NCBI GenBank assembly: GCA_044352985.1
Contig: JBILCU010000012.1
Coordinates: 1-64,000 of the forward strand
Source: JADJDM01 sp044352985
GTDB lineage: Bacteria; Bacteroidota; Bacteroidia; B-17B0; Aurantibacillaceae
DNA length: 64,000 bases
Direction of reading: 5' to 3'
Under the pieces are notes generated by a model. That model was not told the DNA's origin. It made no database searches and saw only the letters and a list, made by a program, of their open reading frames with translations. Positions 17,410 through 25,652 of this stretch are shown piece after piece. Each line of letters opens with the position of its first letter. Positions within the stretch are counted from its first letter, which is position 1. The position numbers and the translations under genes are program-made.

Positions 17410-18187
17410 GATGGTGGTTTGTTATGCTTTCGCTAATGCTTTGATAGAGTTTACTTGCTTCAGGGTGTTTTTTTAAAATTTGCTGATGCTTTGTTATTGT
17501 TTTTTTATCGTTTCTTTTAGCAGGACCTGTTTGAGCCAAATCAGGTTTTATTTTTTTTGATTTCTTTAAGGTTTGTTGCATTAAAGGAAACAGCAATTTA
17601 AAATAAGGTGTTTTTTCCTTCTCTAAAAAATCATTTGCTAATGTATATAAATGGTTACTGAAATTATTAACCATCACAGCTGCCAAGTGTATTTTTTCGC
17701 GCTGAACAGAATTTAAAACGGTTATATTTTTAGTTAATGAAGAAGCAAATTGAAACACTTCATTTTCAACATCCTTGTTACAGCCTTCAATTAAAATAGG
17801 AATTTTAGACCATTTAATTTTATCTTCTTTACTAAATGTTTGTAAGGGATAAAATACGCCGGTTTTAGTTGAAGAATGCTTAATTGCGCTTAGAGGAACT
17901 GAGCCTGAAGTATGCAATACAATCTTGTCTTTTAATTTTAGTTTTTTAGCAACATGTTCAATTTCATCGTCACTTACACAGATAAGATAAAAGTCTCCAG
18001 TGGTTGCAATTTTATTAAAATCTGTAGTGAAACTTACAAGGTATTTTAAACTTAATTCTTTTAGTGAGTTATTATTTCTACCTACAAACTGAACGATTTC
18101 ATGTCCTTTTTTTATAAGCACCTTTGTAAAATGGGTAGCAACATTACCTGAACCAATGATGACTATTTTTTTGGATTCAGTAATCAT
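17381..18187 (-). CDS. Rossmann-like and DUF2520 domain protein
   Basis: The 268-residue protein opens with a dinucleotide-binding loop (V-I-I-G-S-G-N-V-A-T-H-F at residues ~9-20). A DUF2520 helical domain occupies about residues 130-250, recognisable by H-L-A-A-V-M-V-N-N-F-x-N-H-L and G-P-A-x-R-x-D. The architecture resembles ketopantoate or prephenate-type NADP-dependent reductases; the real substrate is unknown. It begins 5 bp after the acylphosphatase stop and overlaps kdsC. Confidence 0.88.
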   Translation of the reverse strand: MITESKKIVIIGSGNVATHFTKVLIKKGHEIVQFVGRNNNSLKELSLKYLVSFTTDFNKIATTGDFYLICVSDDEIEHVAKKLKLKDKIVLHTSGSVPLSAIKHSSTKTGVFYPLQTFSKEDKIKWSKIPILIEGCNKDVENEVFQFASSLTKNITVLNSVQREKIHLAAVMVNNFSNHLYTLANDFLEKEKTPYFKLLFPLMQQTLKKSKKIKPDLAQTGPAKRNDKKTITKHQQILKKHPEASKLYQSISESITNHHHGKLQGKTK

Positions 18188-18192
18188 AATTT

Positions 18193-18465
18193 TTATCGTT
18201 TAATTTCAAAATTACGATGATCTTTAACGTGATTTTCCTCTGCAATTACCTCTTCAACTTTTGCTAGTGGCGGACCAACATAGCACCAGTCGATTAACGA
18301 GTTGATATTTGTTTCGCTTCCTTCTGCTTCGATGTGAACATCACCATTAGGTAAATTTTTAACCCAACCTGTTAACTGCAATTTTAATGCTTTTGCATGC
18401 GTAGCAAACCTAAAGGAAACTCCCTGAACTCTTCCTTTTACAGTTATGGAATAATTGCGCGTCAC
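18193..18465 (-). CDS. acyP: Acylphosphatase
   Basis: The 90-residue protein has the acylphosphatase motif V-K-G-R-V-Q-G-V-S-F-R (catalytic Arg) and G-W-V-K-N-L-P-N-G (catalytic Asn). It hydrolyses acyl phosphates such as acetyl- or carbamoyl-phosphate. The start is GTG and overlaps the TGA stop of the upstream UDP-xylose synthase gene in a 4-base GTGA, a sign of translational coupling. Confidence 0.93.
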   Translation of the reverse strand: MTRNYSITVKGRVQGVSFRFATHAKALKLQLTGWVKNLPNGDVHIEAEGSETNINSLIDWCYVGPPLAKVEEVIAEENHVKDHRNFEIKR

Positions 18466-19445
18466 TTATTTAATGTTTCAAGGTTACGGTGCTCCGTTTT
18501 GTTCAGTTCGTCTTTTGAAAGTGATTTGAAATAATTGTAAGTTATTTTCAAACCATCAGCGCGACTAACCTTTGGTTCCCATCCTAAAATTTCTTTTGCT
18601 TTTGTGATATCAGGACGACGTTGTTTAGGGTCATCTTTTGGTAAAGGCAAAGAAATTAATTTTTGATTTGCGCCTGTTAGTTTTAAAATTTCTTCACCAA
18701 ATTCCTTAATGGTAATTTCGCTTGGGTTACCAATGTTTACAGGCAAATGATAATCGCTTAGCAACAACCTGTATATTCCTTCCACCAAATCATCAACATA
18801 ACAAAAACTTCTGGTTTGGCTGCCATCCCCAAACATGGTTAAATCTTCTCCACGCAATGCCTGTCCAATAAATGCAGGCAATACACGCCCATCATTCAGT
18901 CGCATGCGCGGACCATAAGTGTTGAAAATACGAATAATACGTGTTTCCAATCCATGTGTATCATGGTAAGCCATGGTTAAAGCTTCCATAAAACGTTTAG
19001 CTTCATCGTAGCAACCGCGGGGACCAACAGGATTTACATTTCCCCAATACTCTTCTGTTTGTGGATGTACATGTGGATCGCCGTAAACTTCACTGGTTGA
19101 AGCAACCAATACACGTGCGTTTTTAACGCGCGCCAATCCCAACACATTATGTGTGCCAAGTGAAGAAACTTTTAATGTTTGTATTGGAATTTTTAAATAA
19201 TCTATCGGACTAGCAGGAGATGCAAAATGAAGAATGTAATCGATGTCTCCGGGAACATGAATGAACTTACTCACATCATTGTGGTAAAATTCAAATTCTT
19301 CTAATTTAAATAAATGTTCAATATTTTTTAAATCGCCGGTAATAAGATTGTCCATGCCCACAACACGATAACCTTCTTTAATAAATCTGTCGCATAAATG
19401 CGAACCTAAAAAACCTGCTGCTCCTGTTATTAAAACTCTTTTCAT
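18462..19445 (-). CDS. UDP-glucuronate decarboxylase (UDP-xylose synthase), SDR family
   Basis: The 327-residue extended SDR has the NAD loop G-A-A-G-F-L-G-S-H-L, the S-T-S-E-V-Y-G-D-P motif, the catalytic Y-D-E-A-K, and the A-S-P-A-S-P-I-D-Y and G-D-G-S-Q-T-R-S-F-C-Y motifs typical of UXS. It converts UDP-glucuronate to UDP-xylose. UDP-glucose dehydrogenase lies directly upstream (28 bp gap) and makes its substrate. The product probably feeds cell-surface glycans. Confidence 0.93.
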   Translation of the reverse strand: MKRVLITGAAGFLGSHLCDRFIKEGYRVVGMDNLITGDLKNIEHLFKLEEFEFYHNDVSKFIHVPGDIDYILHFASPASPIDYLKIPIQTLKVSSLGTHNVLGLARVKNARVLVASTSEVYGDPHVHPQTEEYWGNVNPVGPRGCYDEAKRFMEALTMAYHDTHGLETRIIRIFNTYGPRMRLNDGRVLPAFIGQALRGEDLTMFGDGSQTRSFCYVDDLVEGIYRLLLSDYHLPVNIGNPSEITIKEFGEEILKLTGANQKLISLPLPKDDPKQRRPDITKAKEILGWEPKVSRADGLKITYNYFKSLSKDELNKTEHRNLETLNK

Positions 19446-19473
19446 GAATTGCTGAACTATATATTTAGAAAAA

Positions 19474-20784
19474 TTATTTTACTGTTTCTCTTCCGATGCT
19501 GCTGTAATAGTAGCCTAATTTACGCATCTGATCGATGGCATATAAATTTCTTCCATCAAAAATCACCTTGTTTTTTAATGCAGCTGAAACCTTTTCAAAA
19601 TCAGGTGTACGGAATAAACTCCACTCGGTGCATATTATTAAGGCATCTGCATTTTGAAGCGTTTCATATGGATCTTCAGTGAATTTAATTTTATCACCCA
19701 ATAATTTTTTAACATTATTCATTGCTTCAGGGTCGTGAGCTGAAACAGTTGCACCTGCAGCCAATAATTCATCGATAATATAAAGCGCAGGTGCTTCACG
19801 GATGTCATCAGTATCAGGTTTAAATGCCAATCCCCAAATAGCGAAATGTTTGCCTTTTAAATCCTGATTAAAATAATTTTTAATTTTTGGGATGATAATG
19901 GTTTTTTGTTTTTCGTTGATTTCCATCACCGATGAAAGAATTTTGAAATCGTAATTAACATCATTGGCAGATTTGGCTAATGCCTGAACATCTTTAGGAA
20001 AGCAACTTCCACCGTAACCGATACCAGGGAAAAGAAAACGTTTGCCGATTCGGTCATCGCTACCAATACCTATTCTTACCATATCCACATCTGCATTTAA
20101 TTTTTCGCAAAGGTTGGCGATTTCATTCATGAAGGTAATTTTTGCAGCAAGGAAAGCATTTGCTGCATACTTGGTAAGTTCAGCAGATTTTTCATCCATA
20201 AAAATAATTGGGTTACCTGAACGTACATAAGGTTTATACAATTCATCCATCACCTGTTTGGCTTTTTCGGAACGAGTTCCAACTACAACACGGTCAGGTT
20301 TTAAAAAGTCATCAACTGCAAAACCCTCGCGTAAAAATTCAGGATTGGATACAACATCAAATTCGCCTTTAAAATTTTTACGGATAGCCGCATCAACCTT
20401 TTCTGCTGTACCAACTGGTACTGTGCTTTTATCAACGATTACTTTGTAATCGACCATTATTTTACCTAAATTATCTGCAACACCAAGTATGTAACTTAAA
20501 TCAGCGCTACCATCTTCACCAGGAGGAGTTGGTAAAGCCAAGAAAATAATTTTTGCTTTTTCAATAGCTTCATTAAGATTTGTGGTAAATTTTAATCTTC
20601 CAGCTTTAATGTTGCGATGAAATAAAACATCCAAATGAGGTTCGTAAATCGGAACTTCACCTGCCCGCATTTTATTTACTTTTTCTTCATTAATATCAAC
20701 ACAAATTACATTATTGCCTGTTTCTGCAAGACAAGTTCCTGTAACCAATCCAACGTATCCTGTTCCTACTACTGCTATATTCAT
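19474..20784 (-). CDS. ugd: UDP-glucose 6-dehydrogenase
   Basis: The 436-residue protein has the N-terminal NAD loop V-V-G-T-G-Y-V-G-L-V-T-G, the E-F-L-R-E-G segment, the catalytic Cys in G-Y-G-G-S-C-F-P-K-D, and the C-terminal UDP-binding domain (W-G-L-A-F-K-P-D-T-D-D-I-R). It oxidises UDP-glucose to UDP-glucuronate with two NAD. The product is the substrate of the next gene, so the pair forms a UDP-xylose route. Confidence 0.96.
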   Translation of the reverse strand: MNIAVVGTGYVGLVTGTCLAETGNNVICVDINEEKVNKMRAGEVPIYEPHLDVLFHRNIKAGRLKFTTNLNEAIEKAKIIFLALPTPPGEDGSADLSYILGVADNLGKIMVDYKVIVDKSTVPVGTAEKVDAAIRKNFKGEFDVVSNPEFLREGFAVDDFLKPDRVVVGTRSEKAKQVMDELYKPYVRSGNPIIFMDEKSAELTKYAANAFLAAKITFMNEIANLCEKLNADVDMVRIGIGSDDRIGKRFLFPGIGYGGSCFPKDVQALAKSANDVNYDFKILSSVMEINEKQKTIIIPKIKNYFNQDLKGKHFAIWGLAFKPDTDDIREAPALYIIDELLAAGATVSAHDPEAMNNVKKLLGDKIKFTEDPYETLQNADALIICTEWSLFRTPDFEKVSAALKNKVIFDGRNLYAIDQMRKLGYYYSSIGRETVK

Positions 20785-20837
20785 TTTATTTAATTATGAG
20801 TTATGAGTGATGGGTTATAAGTTTATTTATGATTTAA

Positions 20838-21980
20838 TTAAATTTCTAAAAATTCAAGTACTGAACTAGATATGAATTCTAAAGTTTCTTCATCCATTTC
20901 CGTATGCATGGGCAAAGAAATAACTGATGCACATAATTTTTCGGTTACCGGAAAATCACCTTGCTTGTATCGTTCGCTCTTGTATGCATTTTGCATGTGC
21001 AAAGGAATAGGGTAATAAATCATGGATGGAATATTTTTGGTTTGCAAAAATTCCCTCAATTTAGTTCTATCCACACCAACCAATTGCAAAGTGTATTGAT
21101 GAAATACGTGAGTTGATTGTAGATTACGTTTTGGAACAATCAATTTTGAATTTCCTGTAAAACGTTTATCGTAATAACTTGCTGCTTTATTTCTTGCAGC
21201 CGCGTATTCATCTAAATGTTGCAATTTTACTTTTAAAATGGCTGCCTGTATGGTATCTAAACGGGAGTTTACTCCTAACACATCATGTACATATTGAACG
21301 GATTGTCCGTGGTGTGCAATCATGCGCATTTTTTTAGCGAGCTCATCATCATTGGTATACATTGCGCCACCATCTCCATAACATCCTAAATTCTTGCTTG
21401 GAAAAAATGAGGTGCAACCAATAGTGCCAATTGTCCCCGCTTTTTTATGAGTGCCATCGGCAAACAAGTAATCTGCACCAATTGCCTGAGCAACATCTTC
21501 TATCACATACAAATTATGTTTTTTAGCCAATGCCATTATTTTTTCCATTTCAGCGCATTGTCCGTACAAATGAACAGGAACAATGGCTTTTGTATTTGAT
21601 GTGATGGCTTTTTCGATGGCTTCCACATCAATGGTAAATGTATCCGGGTAAACATCCACTAAAACAGGGGTTAATCCCAACAGACCAATCACTTCAGCTG
21701 TAGCAACATAAGTAAAATCAGCGGTAATGACTTCATCACCTTGTTTTAAGCCAAGTGCCATCATGGCAATTTGCAAGGCATCTGTTCCGTTTGCGCAAGG
21801 AATAACATGCTTTACGTGTAGGTACTTTTCTAAATCCGCCTGAAATTCTTTAACTGCCGGACCATTAATAAAAGCTGTATTATTAATTACTTCTTGTATT
21901 CCTTTGTCAACCTCTTCCTTAATATTTAAGTACTGAGTTTTAAGGTCGACCATTTGAATTTTTTTCGTCAATTTTTCCAT
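20838..21980 (-). CDS. DegT/DnrJ/EryC1/StrS-family sugar aminotransferase
   Basis: The 380-residue PLP enzyme shows Q-M-V-D-L-K-T-Q-Y at its start, P-C-A-N-G-T-D-A-L-Q, the E-D-V-A-Q-A cofactor Asp, and the PLP lysine in F-F-P-S-K-N-L-G-C-Y-G-D-G-G. It should aminate a keto-sugar nucleotide such as a 4-keto-6-deoxyhexose or 3-keto-glucuronate derivative. It is the first gene of the minus-strand run with ugd and the UXS gene. With UDP-glucuronate made next door, a WbpE-like 3-amino sugar route is possible but unproven. Confidence 0.93.
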   Translation of the reverse strand: MEKLTKKIQMVDLKTQYLNIKEEVDKGIQEVINNTAFINGPAVKEFQADLEKYLHVKHVIPCANGTDALQIAMMALGLKQGDEVITADFTYVATAEVIGLLGLTPVLVDVYPDTFTIDVEAIEKAITSNTKAIVPVHLYGQCAEMEKIMALAKKHNLYVIEDVAQAIGADYLFADGTHKKAGTIGTIGCTSFFPSKNLGCYGDGGAMYTNDDELAKKMRMIAHHGQSVQYVHDVLGVNSRLDTIQAAILKVKLQHLDEYAAARNKAASYYDKRFTGNSKLIVPKRNLQSTHVFHQYTLQLVGVDRTKLREFLQTKNIPSMIYYPIPLHMQNAYKSERYKQGDFPVTEKLCASVISLPMHTEMDEETLEFISSSVLEFLEI

Positions 21981-22145
21981 TTTTTTAAAGCATGCGAATA
22001 TACCAAAAATTAATTGGCTAATAACAAGTTAAATTCTTGTAGGAACGGTAATTTATTTATGTGTAAGATTAGTTTTTCAATAACATTTTCTTAATATTTG
22101 CAGATTATCATTTTGAACGGAAAAATAATCAGAATATCAAAAAAT

Positions 22146-23303
22146 ATGGCTACTAAAGAAATGAAATTTGGAACTAAAGCAATACATGCAGGAGCTGAAC
22201 CCGATCCAACAACCGGGGCAATAATGACTCCAATTTTTCAAACTTCCACTTTTGTGCAGGAATATCCTGGAAAACACAAGGGATATGCCTATGCACGAGG
22301 AAAAAATCCTACGCGTGATGCCTTACAAAAAAACATTGCAGCATTGGAAGATGGCAAATATTGCCTTTGTTTTTCTAGCGGGATGGGTGCAATGGATGCT
22401 GTTGTTAAATTATTACGTCCGGGTGATGAAGTCATTACCGGTGACGATTTATATGGTGGTTCATACAGAATGTTTACCAAGGTGTTTGCCAACTACGGTA
22501 TTAAGTTTCATTTTGTAAACATGGCTAAAAGTGAAAATATTTTACCTTTTATCAATGATAAAACAAAATTAATTTGGGTTGAAACACCTACTAATCCAAC
22601 CATGCAAATTGCCGATATTGAGGCTTATGCCAAAATTGCCAATCAGCATAAATTGATTTTGGCAGTTGACAACACATTTGCTAGTCCGTATTTGCAAAAC
22701 CCATTAAAATTAGGGGCTCACATTGTGATGCATTCTGTTACCAAATATTTGGGCGGACACAGTGATGTGGTGATGGGCGCTTTGGTAACCAATGATGATC
22801 AATTACAAGAACAACTGGCTTTCATTCATAATAGTTGCGGCGCAACTCCCGGTCCAATGGATAGTTTTTTAGTAATGCGAGGAATTAAAACCTTGCATTT
22901 ACGAATGGAAAGACATTGTTTCAATGGTAGAAAAGTTGCCGAATATTTACAGCATCATCCAAAAATTGAGAAAATTTATTGGCCCGGATTTGAAAGTCAT
23001 CCAAACCATGATATTGCTAAAAAACAAATGAAAGATTTCGGGGGAATGATTTCAATAGTGCTAAAAGGAGCTGATTTAGAGGAAACATTTAGGATTGCTT
23101 CATCTTTCAAAATTTTCTCATTGGCAGAATCCTTAGGAGGGGTTGAGTCATTGATTAATCATCCTGCAACCATGACGCATGCTTCCATACCAAAAGAAGA
23201 AAGAGAAAAAGTAGGAGTTGTGGATAATCTTTTGCGTTTAAGTGTTGGTGTTGAAGATATTGAAGATTTGTTGGAGGATTTAAGTGATGTGCTAAAAAAA
23301 TAG
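22146..23303 (+). CDS. PLP-dependent trans-sulfuration enzyme (cystathionine gamma-synthase/lyase family)
   Basis: The 385-residue enzyme starts best at ATG 22146 (M-A-T-K-E-M-K-F-G-T-K-A-I-H-A-G); an upstream TTG would add 16 unusual residues. Family features are Y-A-Y-A-R-G-K-N-P-T-R, S-S-G-M-G-A-M-D-A, the PLP lysine in H-S-V-T-K-Y-L-G-G-H-S-D-V, and S-L-G-G-V-E-S-L-I-N-H-P-A-T-M-T-H. It acts in cysteine/methionine interconversion. Synthase, gamma-lyase and methionine gamma-lyase cannot be told apart by eye. It is probably monocistronic. Confidence 0.92.
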   Translation: MATKEMKFGTKAIHAGAEPDPTTGAIMTPIFQTSTFVQEYPGKHKGYAYARGKNPTRDALQKNIAALEDGKYCLCFSSGMGAMDAVVKLLRPGDEVITGDDLYGGSYRMFTKVFANYGIKFHFVNMAKSENILPFINDKTKLIWVETPTNPTMQIADIEAYAKIANQHKLILAVDNTFASPYLQNPLKLGAHIVMHSVTKYLGGHSDVVMGALVTNDDQLQEQLAFIHNSCGATPGPMDSFLVMRGIKTLHLRMERHCFNGRKVAEYLQHHPKIEKIYWPGFESHPNHDIAKKQMKDFGGMISIVLKGADLEETFRIASSFKIFSLAESLGGVESLINHPATMTHASIPKEEREKVGVVDNLLRLSVGVEDIEDLLEDLSDVLKK

Positions 23304-23381
23304 TTGTCAAATTTTATTTAATTGTTAAAAATATTTTTCTATTTAGTTAATTTTCATAGATTTAGTAAACTTTTAAAAGTT

Positions 23382-25616
23382 ATGATTAAAAAAATAATTA
23401 CCGCGTCGATTTTAGTTGCTTCAACATCTGTTTTTGCACAATTTAATAAATTAAATAATCACAGTGTTTCCAAACTGCGTGAACCAAACGCAAAATTAGA
23501 AGGAAGCCAACATCATGGTAAAATTGTAAAATGCTCTACAGATGAGGCTATGGAAGAGGTTTTTAGAAATGACCCTTCTGCAAGATTAAGATATGAAAAA
23601 GCTCAAAAAGAAATGGGTTCATGGGAAAATTCAACTAACAAAATTGATAATCCAAATAGTATTTTTTCACCAGCGCCCGCTCCTTTAGATACCATTCCAA
23701 TCGTATTTCACATCTTACACCAAGGTGGTGCTGAAAACATTTCTAATCAGCAAGTATACGATGCAGTTGCTCAATTAAATGTTGATTTTCAAAAATTAGA
23801 TGCTGATACAACATCTATTGAATCCTATTTTCAAGCTAGAGCAACTTCATGTAATTTGGTTTTTCAATTAGCTACCAAAGATCCATTAGGCAATTGCACA
23901 AATGGAATTATAAGACATTATGATTCCAAAACTGTTTGGAGTCAGTCGTCACCAGGGTATTCCTATACCGGGACAGGGACAGGTAAATGGGATCCCAGAA
24001 AATATTTAAACATATATATCGTTAAAGAAATAGTTAGTAGCTCAGGTTCTACTGGTGGTATTGTAGTTGGATATACTTATAGGCCAGGTACACTTTCTAC
24101 AGGAAGTGCATCTGATGCAATTGTATATAACTATCAATTTTTAGATGTTCCATCAAAAGAGGTTCGTTCATTAGCTCATGAAATAGGGCATTGGTTTAAT
24201 TTAGCGCATACTTTTGGAAGCACTAATAATCCAGGTGTAAGCTGTGGTGATGATTTTTTGGGCACTATTTCAGGAGTTAGTGTAGACGATACACCAAAAA
24301 CATTAGGGGCTTTCAGTACTTGCCCTAGTGCAACACCTAACTCGTGCGATGCTTCAAATTATGCAAATGTTGAAAATATTATGGATTATTCATCATGCCC
24401 TAAAATGTTTACTCTTGGTCAATGTAAACGTATGCGTTTTACTCTTACATCTACAACTGCAGGCAGAAATAATTTAGTGAGCGCAGCAAACAAATTAGCA
24501 ACCGGAATTAGAAACCCTCAGATTTGTTTGCCTGTTGCAGATTTCGGGGCTGATAAAAGAAATGTGTGTGTTGGAACAGCTGTAAATTTTGCAGACAGTA
24601 CTCAAAATGCTCAAATTACTACTTTTCAATGGGATTTCCCAGGTGGAACTCCTGCAACATCTACAGCTTCAAACCCTAGCGTAACATATACAACTTCTGG
24701 GAACTATGCAGTTACTTACACTGCTACTAATTCTGCAGGTTCTAATATAATTACTAAAAATGCTTATGTAGTTGTTGGTAATAGTATTGCTTCAAACCAG
24801 GCGCCATACACTGAAAGTTTTGAAACCATAAGTTTCCCTGATAATGCATGGATAGTTGAAAATACAATTGGTACAGTAGGTTGGGAGAAAGACAATACTT
24901 TAGGTGCAACAGGTAATAGTTGTTTAAAGGTTGATAATTTTAATAATACTGCTTCTAGTCAAGAAGTTTTTTATACGCCATCTTATAATGTTGCAGCAAT
25001 TAATGCCTCTAATCCTGGTTCAACTTTCACCTTTAAATTAGCACATCAACGCAAATCAACTACATCATCTGAGAAATTGCAGGTTTATTCTTCTTCAAAT
25101 TGTGGACAAACATGGAATTTACGCTATTCTAAAACGGGTTCTGCTTTAGCTACAGTAAGTACGGTAAATACTTCTGCATTTATTCCCACATCAACTCAAT
25201 GGCGAACAGAAACAGTTTCAACATCAGCTCTATCTACACAAACCAACGTTTCATTTAAGTTTGTTTTTACATCAGATGCTAATGGTTCTATGAATAATAT
25301 TTTTATAGATGATATTAATTTTACAAATTCAGCAATTGGATTGAATGATTTGGATAAAAATAATTTTGGTTACTCAATTTTTCCAAATCCGAATAACGGA
25401 TTGATGTCCATTATTTTTGAATTAACTGAAAAGAGCAAATTGCAAGTTGAATTGATAGATTTATTAGGCAAAAAAGTATATGCTAATGAATTAAATTTAA
25501 CTTCAGGTAATCATACGATTCAATTTGGTAATGAAAATCAATTTGTTTCCGGAATTTATTTCTGTAAGCTTTACGTAAACGGAAAATCATTTATTCAAAA
25601 AGTTATAATAGATTAA
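23382..25616 (+). CDS. Secreted M43 (cytophagalysin/pappalysin-like) metalloprotease with PKD and T9SS domains, paralog 1
   Basis: The 744-residue protein is read from ATG 23382, which gives a clean signal peptide ending S-V-F-A-Q; a TTG 60 bases earlier is unlikely. The metzincin zinc site H-E-I-G-H-W-F-N-L-A-H begins at residue 266 and the Met-turn N-I-M-D-Y-S follows ~75 residues later. A PKD domain (W-D-F-P-G-G-T-P ... Y-T-A-T-N-S-A-G) lies at ~375-470. A ~150-residue conserved C-terminal module and a type A T9SS sorting tail (F-P-N-P-N-N-G) follow. It is probably exported as a zymogen. First of three tandem paralogs. Confidence 0.93.
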   Translation: MIKKIITASILVASTSVFAQFNKLNNHSVSKLREPNAKLEGSQHHGKIVKCSTDEAMEEVFRNDPSARLRYEKAQKEMGSWENSTNKIDNPNSIFSPAPAPLDTIPIVFHILHQGGAENISNQQVYDAVAQLNVDFQKLDADTTSIESYFQARATSCNLVFQLATKDPLGNCTNGIIRHYDSKTVWSQSSPGYSYTGTGTGKWDPRKYLNIYIVKEIVSSSGSTGGIVVGYTYRPGTLSTGSASDAIVYNYQFLDVPSKEVRSLAHEIGHWFNLAHTFGSTNNPGVSCGDDFLGTISGVSVDDTPKTLGAFSTCPSATPNSCDASNYANVENIMDYSSCPKMFTLGQCKRMRFTLTSTTAGRNNLVSAANKLATGIRNPQICLPVADFGADKRNVCVGTAVNFADSTQNAQITTFQWDFPGGTPATSTASNPSVTYTTSGNYAVTYTATNSAGSNIITKNAYVVVGNSIASNQAPYTESFETISFPDNAWIVENTIGTVGWEKDNTLGATGNSCLKVDNFNNTASSQEVFYTPSYNVAAINASNPGSTFTFKLAHQRKSTTSSEKLQVYSSSNCGQTWNLRYSKTGSALATVSTVNTSAFIPTSTQWRTETVSTSALSTQTNVSFKFVFTSDANGSMNNIFIDDINFTNSAIGLNDLDKNNFGYSIFPNPNNGLMSIIFELTEKSKLQVELIDLLGKKVYANELNLTSGNHTIQFGNENQFVSGIYFCKLYVNGKSFIQKVIID

Positions 25617-25652
25617 GTAAAATCATAAATAGTATTTAATTAAATAATTCGA

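Noticed and set aside
22098..22145. Upstream TTG start giving 16 extra residues to the trans-sulfuration enzyme
   Set aside because: The extension is not typical of the family, while ATG 22146 gives the standard N-terminus.
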